This document shows, in pieces, positions 13,708 through 21,652 of a DNA stretch of 30,526 nucleotides; position 1 is the stretch's first letter, and every line of letters begins with the position of its first letter. A model generated the notes under the pieces. The model made no database searches. It was not told the origin of the DNA and saw only the letters and a list, made by a program, of their open reading frames with translations. A program made the translations under genes and the position numbers. Source of the stretch: a virus; the IMG/VR virus record IMGVR_UViG_3300044845_000167, positions 1 through 30,526 of that record, one strand, 5' to 3'.

Positions 13708-14295
13708 TTATAATGCTAAATTTTTAGAAGTATTCCAAACGCTGCGATTCTTTGCACCAACAAAATCTTCAGTTGGCATGAATAATGCAATCTCCCATTC
13801 GGATGGAGGAATCTCTACAGTATGACTTACCACATGTGAGTAGAGGTAGTGTTTAAAGCAAGGAGCAAAAGCTCGTAGCTTACTCACGCGTGATAGCGTA
13901 CTATATGCTAAACGAAATCGAGTCGACTCGTCCATCTTGTCATTGTTGAGAAACGACTGCAGTTCATCAAAGAAAACTGCGCGTGCACGTGGCGAAAGGT
14001 AATGTAGGTTAAGTCCATAGAACCCATTTTCAGCTGGACCCACCATAAGGATTAAAGGAAAGCGGTCATAGTATGGTAATGTATCCTTTCCTTTTGGATC
14101 ATACAGGAACATAAACATGCGACCAATTAAAGGCTTCTTGCGACGTGTCAATCTATCATCTGTCAATACTCGTTGTGAGCCGACATTTGACATCTTACGT
14201 AGTCTCTGAGTAAACCACTTACGAGACTTTTCAGTGTATGGTACTATTCCAGCGCGCTCAGCACGATCTTGGATCTTAGCAAATATAGAAGCCAT
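13708..14295 (-). CDS. Conserved T4-like phage protein, unassigned (195 aa)
   Basis: The N-terminal basic helix (RKWFTQRLRKM) is followed by MFMFLYDPKGKDTLPYYDRFPLIL and NGFYGLNLHYLSPRARAVFFDEL, a motif combination I associate with conserved proteins near gp4 in distant T4-like phages. A basic helical part and a C-terminal segment PPSEWEIALFMPTEDF follow. No enzymatic motif. The gene sits between gp4 (head completion) and a tube protein, so a virion-assembly role is likely; candidates include baseplate or DNA-end functions, but I cannot choose. It is preceded by a TATAAATA box only 6 nt from its ATG. Confidence 0.75.
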   Translation of the reverse strand: MASIFAKIQDRAERAGIVPYTEKSRKWFTQRLRKMSNVGSQRVLTDDRLTRRKKPLIGRMFMFLYDPKGKDTLPYYDRFPLILMVGPAENGFYGLNLHYLSPRARAVFFDELQSFLNNDKMDESTRFRLAYSTLSRVSKLRAFAPCFKHYLYSHVVSHTVEIPPSEWEIALFMPTEDFVGAKNRSVWNTSKNLAL

Positions 14296-14301
14296 ATCTG
14301 C

Positions 14302-14309
14302 TATTTATA
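14302..14309 (-). promoter_or_regulatory. Late promoter TATAAATA, 6 nt before the ATG
   Basis: Exact T4-type late consensus on the minus strand, in the gap between gp4 and the 195-residue gene, ending 6 nt before the ATG at 14295. Transcription from here would start at the start codon. Confidence 0.65.
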
Positions 14310-14313
14310 TGTG

Positions 14314-14757
14314 TCATGTCAACAGCTTAATTCCAAGCGACTTGATAGTCTTTTCGGTCCACACCTCGAAGATGCAGTTACGATCCTTTGCATATTCAGT
14401 TGCAGCTTCCCACTTTGAGATATTCTTGACGTATGTCATAACCTCCTTTATGTAAGCTGGTGTTTTGCGACTACGTGGGCGAGGTTCTTTTGTTTCCTTT
14501 TCAGGTTTGATCTCAATGAAGTAGGTCTGCCCTGTCTTGAATGTAACCTTTAGATCAACAAAGTAACGATGGATTTTGTTATCTGTCTTGCAACGATAAG
14601 GTATGATTGTTTCTTCGCTGTTCCACTTTTTGACGTTATCATTCTCGTCTAGCCAACGGAACACTTGTCGTTCCCAAAGCGAGCGATAGGTAACCTTTGT
14701 ATGATCGCCATCATACTTACCTGGGTTCTTGACTCGATATGTTCCGCGGTACGCCAT
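14314..14757 (-). CDS. 4: Head completion protein (gp4-like, TnsA-type nuclease fold)
   Basis: 147 residues (T4 gp4 about 150). The start MAYRGTYRVKNPGKYDGD, then KVTYRSLWERQVFRWLD, matches T4 gp4 well. Putative PD-(D/E)xK active-site residues are present: E29, D68 in RYFVDL, E82 and K84 in IEIKP. T4 gp4 acts at the portal after DNA packaging, before tail joining; family profiles relate it to the TnsA N-terminal endonuclease domain. First gene of the minus-strand late operon, with a TATAAATA box 16 nt upstream. Confidence 0.9.
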   Translation of the reverse strand: MAYRGTYRVKNPGKYDGDHTKVTYRSLWERQVFRWLDENDNVKKWNSEETIIPYRCKTDNKIHRYFVDLKVTFKTGQTYFIEIKPEKETKEPRPRSRKTPAYIKEVMTYVKNISKWEAATEYAKDRNCIFEVWTEKTIKSLGIKLLT

Positions 14758-14764
14758 ATAAATA
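14757..14764 (+). promoter_or_regulatory. Late promoter TATAAATA for the gp48 operon
   Basis: Exact late consensus ending 16 nt before the gp48 ATG. Its first base is the A of the opposing gp4 ATG read on the other strand. The leader would be about 11 nt and contains no Shine-Dalgarno sequence. Confidence 0.8.
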
Positions 14765-14773
14765 GATTCATAG

Positions 14774-14781
14774 TATTTATA
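14774..14781 (-). promoter_or_regulatory. Late promoter TATAAATA for the gp4 operon
   Basis: Exact late consensus on the minus strand, ending 16 nt before the gp4 ATG at 14757. Its upstream end coincides with the first base of the gp48 ATG (14781), mirroring the opposite promoter. Confidence 0.8.
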
Positions 14782-15761
14782 TGGAACTTATCTATTCACC
14801 AGTAATTCCGTCGGCTGTGCCAATGAAAGAGTGGGGTGTTCCTGGCAACACGTTATTCTATCCGATTGACATGGGGTCTGATCCTTCGAAGACTCCAGAC
14901 GCAATAAGCGTCAACCGACCAATCATTATGTTCACGTGCGCATCTCGAGTTGCAAATGGGGACTCACAATACATTGGTTTTCCAATTCCTCAGGGTATTG
15001 AGTTTTCGGATGGTGCAAGTTATGATGATGCTGCACTTGGATATGCTGGCGCAGCGACCGCAGCTGTTGTAAAAACTGGCATGGAAGCGAGTGATATTGC
15101 GTCTAAAGCAGCTGGAATTATTGGAGATATTGGAGATGGCGGAATTGATTCCCTAAAAAACAAATTTGGAAGTGCTGCAATTGCCGCAATTTCTAACTCT
15201 AAGCTTGGAGATAATATCAAATCTGGTGTTGGCATTGCAATGAAGATGACGACAAACAAACACATTGTGACTGAATTTACTGGAGTTTCTACTCGTTCAT
15301 TTGGTTTCAAATTTAAGCTTGTTGGTTCATCGAAGAAAGAATCTGAAATCATTCGCAACATCGGTACTGCGTTTCGTAATGGGCTATATCCAGAGGCAGA
15401 CCGCCTAGCGCTGAAATATCCGCCTACATGGACAATTCGCTTTATGATGGGTAATAATGATATTAGTTACCTTCCTAAGATTTGGGAATGCTACTTGACT
15501 GCTCTCAGTGTATCATACAACGGATCGGCTAATCTTTGGCATACTGACGGTGCTCCAATTGAATGTGAAATTAGCGTATCGTTTAAAGAAACCCGAGCAT
15601 TGCGTCATCAAGATATTCGCAACCTTGATACAAACGCATTTATCAATATTCCTCCAGGAAATCGAGATGGGTATAAAGTGTTGGGTGAAACTGAACCGTT
15701 GTTTGCAAATAGTGGAACAACCAATCTTTCAACAAAAACACCAGAAGAACAAACTAAATGA
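14781..15761 (+). CDS. 48: Baseplate tail tube cap (gp48-like)
   Basis: 326 residues (T4 gp48 364). It caps the baseplate hub and seeds the tail tube. The C-terminal domain (PPTWTIRFMMGNNDISYLPKIWECYLTALSVSYN, then APIECEISVSFKETRAL) has the tube-like strand order and resembles the end of T4 gp48. The middle is Ala/Gly-rich and helical. The extreme C-terminus is polar. First gene of the right-hand late operon; its stop overlaps gp53 by 4 nt. gp54 is the main alternative, since both share the tube fold, but the adjacent gp53 and the C-terminal pattern favour gp48. Confidence 0.8.
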   Translation: MELIYSPVIPSAVPMKEWGVPGNTLFYPIDMGSDPSKTPDAISVNRPIIMFTCASRVANGDSQYIGFPIPQGIEFSDGASYDDAALGYAGAATAAVVKTGMEASDIASKAAGIIGDIGDGGIDSLKNKFGSAAIAAISNSKLGDNIKSGVGIAMKMTTNKHIVTEFTGVSTRSFGFKFKLVGSSKKESEIIRNIGTAFRNGLYPEADRLALKYPPTWTIRFMMGNNDISYLPKIWECYLTALSVSYNGSANLWHTDGAPIECEISVSFKETRALRHQDIRNLDTNAFINIPPGNRDGYKVLGETEPLFANSGTTNLSTKTPEEQTK

Positions 15762-16741
15762 AATACTTCCGTAGCTTTCCAACAGTCCGATATGATACGT
15801 TAGGTGATGGTGTATCTTCACTGATGACTGACTTTACGCCTAACTTTAAAGTTAGAAACGCAAATCTAATTAAGAACATATCGTATATGAATTATACGAT
15901 TGGTGATGGAGAAAGACCTGACATCACGTCGCATATGTTGTATGGAACGACAGCATACCACTGGACATTTTTTACAATTAATGATCATCTACGAAAAGGC
16001 ATTTCCGAATGGCCTCTTTCTCAAAATGAACTTGACAATTACATATCATTGAAGTATGGAAAGTATGCATGTATAACGTTTGATCCAACCTCACCGTACA
16101 CAAACCTTTCATATGTCCCATTCACAACTGAGTACATAGATTCTTTATACCTTGCAGCTGAGACTGAAAACGGAATTGCATATCGTAAAATCATTAGTTA
16201 CGATACTCTATCTTGTCAGATGATTGTTGAAAGAGCTAATCCAATTTTTAACTTTTACACTGAAGCAGAACGAAATGAATATGATCCAGTTGACATAAGT
16301 ATATCTGACTTCATAAAGCTTGATTCATATCGTATAGTTTCAATACAGTTTGTTAACCACCCAAATGATAGCAAAGATTATGTCGATGGACCAAATGAGG
16401 CTTTTGCATTACAAGTTAACTCTGCATACCAATCAACCGATGATGAAGATGCTATGCAGTATTATTACAATGTAGCAGTTGACAGTTCTGGCAATGATCT
16501 TAATCATGAGCTAATGAAAAACGCAACATACCAGTTTTATACATACATCAATGAAGAACCAACTTCATTATCGACATATGATGTTATTGCAGGTGATAAC
16601 ATATACACTAATGTTAATCGCATCACATATGAAGAGATGGAGGAAATTAAGAATACCCAAAAACGAAATATTTCGGTTATTAATCCGGCTAACATTGCGA
16701 GATTTACTGAATCATACTTCACTGCGCTAAATAATGGATAA
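15758..16741 (+). CDS. 53: Baseplate wedge subunit (gp53-like)
   Basis: 327 residues, longer than T4 gp53 (196). The N-terminal signature, residues about 50-90 (GERPDITSHMLYGTTAYHW, then TINDHLRKGISEWPLS), is the hallmark of gp53 proteins, which join neighbouring wedges around the hub. The extra C-terminal region (about 180-327) is acidic and beta/helical, ending RNISVINPANIARFTESYF; it has no counterpart in the short T4 protein, as far as I recall. Starts by ATGA coupling to gp48, and overlaps the next gene by 8 nt. Confidence 0.9.
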   Translation: MKYFRSFPTVRYDTLGDGVSSLMTDFTPNFKVRNANLIKNISYMNYTIGDGERPDITSHMLYGTTAYHWTFFTINDHLRKGISEWPLSQNELDNYISLKYGKYACITFDPTSPYTNLSYVPFTTEYIDSLYLAAETENGIAYRKIISYDTLSCQMIVERANPIFNFYTEAERNEYDPVDISISDFIKLDSYRIVSIQFVNHPNDSKDYVDGPNEAFALQVNSAYQSTDDEDAMQYYYNVAVDSSGNDLNHELMKNATYQFYTYINEEPTSLSTYDVIAGDNIYTNVNRITYEEMEEIKNTQKRNISVINPANIARFTESYFTALNNG

Positions 16742-18191
16742 TGAACAATATAACACGTATGATCTTAACTCGCAAAACACACCTCGCGGGTTAAGCAATG
16801 ATGCAGCGCAGATACCTTCTTCATATAAGGTTGAAAAATTCATCATCTCTAATCAACAAGGTAGAACGATGGATATTCGCGGTCTTGTTGTCGGTTTTAC
16901 AATAACTGAAGAAATCTATTCTCCTATTGTTGTCTTTAACGCTCGCATACGTGATACGATCAATTTCTTTGAGGAATTTGCGTTAAGCGGTCAAGAAATT
17001 ATTAAGTTAGTTTTAAGAAAAGTTGAAGGACCTGACAACGAAGAAATGCAATTACCTTCAAGTAAGTGGAGAGTTCCAAAAACGATTGATTTATATCTTA
17101 CGGTTAAAGAGTACCCAAACTACGTTAAGTCAAATGAAACACTTGACGCTCAGGAATATAACTTGATCGCAATTTCTGATTATGCTTATTTAAGCAATCT
17201 TCAAAGAATCTCTCATAGTGTACATGGTAATACGATAGATAACATTAGCAAGATCTTCAATGAAAGCTTAAATGTAAAGCCTGATAAGATTACGTTACCC
17301 AAGAGCCGATATGCATGTGTTACACAATTTGATGGTGTCGTGACAGTTCAAACACCTCTTAAGGCAATTGAGTGGCTTCGTCAAAAATCGTTTGATCCAA
17401 AAGGCGCTCCGTTTTATGTTTACACGACAATAAGTGAAAATAAGGTTGTGTATAAGTCTTGGTCAGCAATGATTGATAATGACAATCGTTATCCTAACAA
17501 TGATTTTACTTACAAATTAAAGCAATACGTTGAGTCGACTCCATTGACTCAAGATGCATATGCTGAAAACATGGCGCGTATCTTAAGCGTCAATTCAAAC
17601 ATTAAGCTTGATAAGTTAGCACAGGCATCACGTGGTGGATTTGCTAACACGACGCAAATAACAGATTTTGGTACTAAGACATTTGTTGATCGTATCTTTA
17701 ATATCGACAAAGATGAACAGGTGCGAAAAAACCGTATGGCGCGAACGTTGTCGAATTACAAGTTTACGGAATGGGGCCAAGCGTTTGGGTTCTTAAGTGG
17801 CCTAAAGGAAATTAAAGCTCCTCTTGAACTAAACAGAGCTGTTGACGCAAACATCACCGAGGTTGCGGCTCAAGCTGGTAGTAATAATGCGTCGAGCGTT
17901 CTTGAACAGCAATCGTCTGCAGCCAAGTCATACCTTGCAAATATTGATTCACAATCACACGAAATTGTTGTATTTGGAGACTTTGGGTTGAATCCCGGAA
18001 GAAAGATCAATATTGAAATTCCAAAGTCAGCAAACATTAAGAAATTTTACGAAAAGCAAAAAGGTACTCCAGACGAAACTGATGATAAAGACTACTCGTT
18101 AAGTGGTAGTTACATTGTAGCGGTAGCAGTACACACTTTCGAAAACGGATATTACTTAACACGTGCTAAAATAATTAGAGATAACACATGA
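16734..18191 (+). CDS. 27: Baseplate hub subunit (gp27-like)
   Basis: 485 residues (T4 gp27 391). A trimer forms the ring through which DNA leaves and holds the gp5 spike. The N-terminal DIRGLVVGFTITEEIYSPIVVFNARIRD and SGQEIIKLVLR segments, an internal LKAIEWLRQKSFDPKGAPFYVYT, and the C-terminal NPGRKINIEIPK…SGSYIVAVAVHTFENGYYLTRAKI match the two tube-like domains of hub proteins in T4-like phages. The start overlaps gp53 by 8 nt; the stop overlaps the next gene by 4 nt (ATGA). Confidence 0.85.
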   Translation: MDNEQYNTYDLNSQNTPRGLSNDAAQIPSSYKVEKFIISNQQGRTMDIRGLVVGFTITEEIYSPIVVFNARIRDTINFFEEFALSGQEIIKLVLRKVEGPDNEEMQLPSSKWRVPKTIDLYLTVKEYPNYVKSNETLDAQEYNLIAISDYAYLSNLQRISHSVHGNTIDNISKIFNESLNVKPDKITLPKSRYACVTQFDGVVTVQTPLKAIEWLRQKSFDPKGAPFYVYTTISENKVVYKSWSAMIDNDNRYPNNDFTYKLKQYVESTPLTQDAYAENMARILSVNSNIKLDKLAQASRGGFANTTQITDFGTKTFVDRIFNIDKDEQVRKNRMARTLSNYKFTEWGQAFGFLSGLKEIKAPLELNRAVDANITEVAAQAGSNNASSVLEQQSSAAKSYLANIDSQSHEIVVFGDFGLNPGRKINIEIPKSANIKKFYEKQKGTPDETDDKDYSLSGSYIVAVAVHTFENGYYLTRAKIIRDNT

Positions 18192-19213
18192 GAATTAATG
18201 ATTGGTATGTAGGAGTAGTTGAGGACATCAATGATCCTCAAGGCCAAGGTCGTGTACGTGTTCGCTGCCTTGGGTATCATACGCCTGATCGTAATAAGCT
18301 GCCAACGCAGGACTTACCTCTTGCAACTGTTATGTTGCCGACAACGTCCGCAAGTGTTGCTGGTATCGGTTTAAGCGCGACGGCGTTAATCCCTAACACA
18401 TGGGTATTTGGTTTCTTCCGTGATGGTGCCGAGTTACAAGATCCAGTGATCATGGGAACAATTACGTCTGCAAGTGGGTATGACGTTGGATATGACGTGA
18501 CTGGAAACATTGGGTTTGGCGATCCACACGGAGTGCTTGATGGCTTTATAGGAAATGACATACCGCCTGAAGCTGGAACCGCAACATCCTCGACAGCTGG
18601 AACCGTTGCTAATAGCTTTGGAGCCGCAAACGCAGTTAATGGATCATATATGAATTCTAATGGTTTATCGACTTCGTTTGATCAACCTCAAGCTCAGTTT
18701 GTCCCAAATGGCGGAATGATTAATGTTGTAAATGTTGCACGTAGTCAACTGCATGTTAGAGAACAGCCGCCAGGCTCCAATAACGGAGCAGACATTAAAA
18801 AGTTTTGGAGTGCAACCGAATACCCAGGTGGATATGGTGGAGAAAAAGGAAAATGGTGTGCTGCATTTATAGCATGGTGTGTACAGCAAGCAGGCGTATT
18901 ATCTGAGGCTGAAAGACCTAAATCGGCAGCGGTCTTTGAATGGGAGAAATGGGCTAAAGGCAAATCATATGCGCAACTTCGCGAAAACCCAAGGTACATT
19001 AAAGCTGGAGATATAGTCATCTTTTCATATAGTCATATTGGTATTGCATCAACCGACAGTGACGCTTCAGGATCTTTTAAAACTATAGATGGCAATACAT
19101 CAGGTGGAGGGAAAGGAGTTGGATGGGGCGTCTTTGAAAAAAATCGAAATATTAGAACTAGTGTACAAAGCGCTATCACTATATCCAAGAATGCTTCTAT
19201 CATTGCAGCTTAA
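18188..19213 (+). CDS. gp5-like hub protein: OB-fold plus CHAP peptidase
   Basis: 341 residues. Residues 1-95 (INDWYVGVVEDINDPQGQGRVRVRCLGYHT…WVFGFFRDGAELQDPVIMGTI) are the OB domain that links gp5 to the gp27 ring. A Gly/Ser/Ala-rich linker spans about 120-175. The C-terminal domain is a CHAP amidase/endopeptidase: C224 in KWCAAFIAWC, H283 in YSHIGIAS, and N303 in DGNTSGG. T4 gp5 instead has a lysozyme domain and a fused C-terminal beta-helix; here the helix is in the next gene. Expected role: local cleavage of peptidoglycan cross-bridges or stem peptides during injection, at the tip of the tail. The domain swap is well supported; exact bond cut is unknown. Confidence 0.88.
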   Translation: MRINDWYVGVVEDINDPQGQGRVRVRCLGYHTPDRNKLPTQDLPLATVMLPTTSASVAGIGLSATALIPNTWVFGFFRDGAELQDPVIMGTITSASGYDVGYDVTGNIGFGDPHGVLDGFIGNDIPPEAGTATSSTAGTVANSFGAANAVNGSYMNSNGLSTSFDQPQAQFVPNGGMINVVNVARSQLHVREQPPGSNNGADIKKFWSATEYPGGYGGEKGKWCAAFIAWCVQQAGVLSEAERPKSAAVFEWEKWAKGKSYAQLRENPRYIKAGDIVIFSYSHIGIASTDSDASGSFKTIDGNTSGGGKGVGWGVFEKNRNIRTSVQSAITISKNASIIAA

Positions 19214-19228
19214 TCACTAAATACTATT

Positions 19229-20077
19229 ATGGCAGACATTCTTCCAATTTCATCTAATTCGTGGAGCCCGCCGTTACAAGGTGGTGAATCCATTTACCCG
19301 TTTAACTCAGTACAAAAGTCACGCAGCGGACACATTCATGAAGTAGACGATACTCTTGGAGCCGAACGAATTCATCGCCAACACAAGAGCGGAACATGTG
19401 ATACTTACAGCGCAGACGGCGGACGTACTTTAACGATTGTCGGTAGTGATTGGGTCACCATCATTCAAGATGGACACATCTTCATCGGCGGTAATGCATC
19501 TATCACTGTCATGGGTGATTGTGAAACAGTGGTTGAAGGTAATTACAATTTATATGTAAAGAAGGATGTCAACTTAAAAGTTGATGGTAAGATTAATACT
19601 AAGATTAATGGCGGCGGAATTGCGGCTGACATCGTCGGCGACATTGGAACAAACGTGTCAGGTAATGTCATTTCAACGGTACACGGAGCTCATCAGGAAA
19701 AGATTATGGGATCAAAGAGTTTAACAGTTGGTGAAAAAATGCAAACTGTTGTGTCCAGTGATTCCACTTCTACTGTCATGGGCAATTATGTTAACTCAGT
19801 TAGCGGAAAATCAATCATGGCTGCAGGAGGAGACGCGACCGTTGCTAGCGGTGCAAACTTAAACTTAGCGTCTGGGGGAGGAGTTATTGTAAACGCTCCA
19901 TCTGATATGCATCTTGAAGCAGGCGATCTTACAGTCGATGAAAATGTAAATGTAACAGGACAAGCTAGTGTAAAAGGAACAGTGACATCTGATATAGATG
20001 TTATTGGCGCATCAATCTCTCTTGTTAATCACGTTCACGTTGAAACCAATTCGGTTACATTACCTCCAACTCCATAA
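19229..20077 (+). CDS. Beta-helix spike protein (gp5 C-terminal equivalent)
   Basis: 282 residues. The N-terminal part has the gp5/VgrG-like neck pattern (SGHIHEVDDTLGAERIHRQHKSGT, then GRTLTIVGSDWVTIIQDG). The centre repeats short V-x-G and G-x strands (VMGDCETVVEGNYNLYVKKDVNLKVDG…), typical of the trimeric beta-helix needle. The C-terminal tip contains H268-V-H270, like the iron-binding HxH motif at the tip of phage spikes such as P2 gpV. It pierces the outer membrane, so a Gram-negative host is likely. Separated by 15 nt from the CHAP gene. T4 carries this part in the same polypeptide as gp5. Confidence 0.85.
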   Translation: MADILPISSNSWSPPLQGGESIYPFNSVQKSRSGHIHEVDDTLGAERIHRQHKSGTCDTYSADGGRTLTIVGSDWVTIIQDGHIFIGGNASITVMGDCETVVEGNYNLYVKKDVNLKVDGKINTKINGGGIAADIVGDIGTNVSGNVISTVHGAHQEKIMGSKSLTVGEKMQTVVSSDSTSTVMGNYVNSVSGKSIMAAGGDATVASGANLNLASGGGVIVNAPSDMHLEAGDLTVDENVNVTGQASVKGTVTSDIDVIGASISLVNHVHVETNSVTLPPTP

Positions 20078-20083
20078 TTTCAT

Positions 20084-21628
20084 ATGGCAAACACCCAACT
20101 ATCTTCGCTGACAGAATCAGTTAAAAACACGTTTAATAAATCAAAGTTATCATCCGATCCAACGGGAATATCTTTAGTTGGCACGTTAGCAGATCCAGCA
20201 AACTTATTGAATGTTTCGAATGCTAATACAGCAATGACTGTTGACAGCATGACTAACATTAGTGCTGTCATGGTTAAAGCGAATTTAGCGCTTAACTTGG
20301 AGCCAGCCGCAAATTTGTTCGATTGTGTAATGAATCTTGAGGATCGCATTATGGCTAAAGCTCAAGAAAAGGCAATGGAATTACTTACAAATAATTCAAC
20401 TGCAAAAGATGTAGTTTCGAAACTCGGCCAAGTTCAAGCATATGCTAGCACATTACAAGAAGTCATTAATGTTGCCAAGCTCATTAAGGAAAGAGATCTT
20501 CTCACAGAAATAGCAATCGCAAAAGGTTTACAAGGATTAGCGAAGGTCAAAAAGGTTCAGGAAATTTTAACTAAATTTGGAGGGGCGGTGAATAATATAA
20601 CAGATATGATTAACAATCTTGATGTTCTTGATATTTGTTCCGCGCCAAACTATACTGCAAATGGTGCGATTCTCAGCAATGGGATATCTTCACCAGCAAT
20701 TATCCCGATGGCGTCACCGCCAACACATCCGGGTGCAACCGTTAATACTCAAGTAATAACAGCTAAGAATGATTATGATGGTTTAATGTTCGAAATCAAG
20801 AATTACACCGGCAAGGATACATCAAAGACAGGCGACTCTTCATATGTTTCAATGATAACATCGGTAAATACAATTGCTCTTGCATATCATGATAAGTTAA
20901 TGAAGTCGAAGTCAAATGCCGATGATGCGCGATTTGCTTCTGAATTTAAGACGAGTGTTGGTATTGAATTGAATACTCATAATCTTCAATGGAATGAAGA
21001 AATCAAAACCGATTATAATAACAGATGTAATAATATCGGAATATCGCTTGGCCGTTCAGGTGACATTGTTCGCGCGTATGCAATGCGCAATCAAATCGGA
21101 CCAGTGACAGGCTCAATGCTTTCAACTGGTGTAACGGTGTATGGCGGGCCAAATACTGACTACACGACATTCTTAGACATTAAACCTTCACAGCGCCCGC
21201 CGGAATTAACAGCATATTGGCAATCCCGAGGCTATAAAATACCTTCTGGTAATACATATACAAATAGCAAAGGAAAGTCTTTCAGGATTGGCACTCTCGA
21301 TTATGAAGATGCGTTTAAAGGACCGTTTAGTGATAGATTGATTGATGGTTTTTCATGTGCAAGTACGCGTGTTCCAATTGGTAGCGTACTTGCTCTTAAG
21401 AATCCAGATGGTACTCCATACAACCCAAGTGGTAAAAATCCAAGTGGCGTATACACGGTTCATGATACTGGAAATCAGGAGCTAACATATAAAAAGGTTG
21501 ATATCTTTGCATTAAATCCTGAACCATATAAAGCATCTAATATGGCAGCAGTTCAAGTATTCCTAGTTTCACGTGGAAGCAAAGAAGCTCCACAATACAA
21601 GAAAGCTCAGGCGCGCTTCGGCCCATAA
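20084..21628 (+). CDS. Baseplate-associated protein with C-terminal 3D/RlpA-like domain
   Basis: 514 residues. The first half is helical (SLTESVKNTFNKSKL, then long Ala/Leu/Lys-rich helices to about 200). A variable middle follows, and the last about 100 residues contain IDGFSCASTRVPIGSVLALKNP and VYTVHDTGN…YKKVDIF. Those are the D461-T-G and D473 positions of the '3D' double-psi barrel found in lytic transglycosylases (MltA, RlpA) and resuscitation-factor proteins. The first Asp of the usual trio is not seen: the aligned site is Ala or Ser, so activity is uncertain. It lies between the spike and gp25 genes, so it is probably a virion protein near the hub acting on peptidoglycan. Confidence 0.78.
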   Translation: MANTQLSSLTESVKNTFNKSKLSSDPTGISLVGTLADPANLLNVSNANTAMTVDSMTNISAVMVKANLALNLEPAANLFDCVMNLEDRIMAKAQEKAMELLTNNSTAKDVVSKLGQVQAYASTLQEVINVAKLIKERDLLTEIAIAKGLQGLAKVKKVQEILTKFGGAVNNITDMINNLDVLDICSAPNYTANGAILSNGISSPAIIPMASPPTHPGATVNTQVITAKNDYDGLMFEIKNYTGKDTSKTGDSSYVSMITSVNTIALAYHDKLMKSKSNADDARFASEFKTSVGIELNTHNLQWNEEIKTDYNNRCNNIGISLGRSGDIVRAYAMRNQIGPVTGSMLSTGVTVYGGPNTDYTTFLDIKPSQRPPELTAYWQSRGYKIPSGNTYTNSKGKSFRIGTLDYEDAFKGPFSDRLIDGFSCASTRVPIGSVLALKNPDGTPYNPSGKNPSGVYTVHDTGNQELTYKKVDIFALNPEPYKASNMAAVQVFLVSRGSKEAPQYKKAQARFGP

Positions 21629-21638
21629 GATGTCACTA

Positions 21639-21646
21639 TATAAATA
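21639..21646 (+). promoter_or_regulatory. Late promoter TATAAATA before gp25, 6 nt from the ATG
   Basis: Exact late consensus in the 24-nt gap before gp25, followed by CGGTAA and the ATG at 21653. The spacing predicts a leaderless transcript of gp25-gp6-gp7. Confidence 0.75.
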
Positions 21647-21652
21647 CGGTAA

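Noticed and set aside
19216-19223. ACTAAATA 5 nt before the spike gene ATG
   Set aside because: Matches the late consensus at only 6 of 8 bases and lies in an operon that is probably transcribed from upstream; too weak to list as a promoter.
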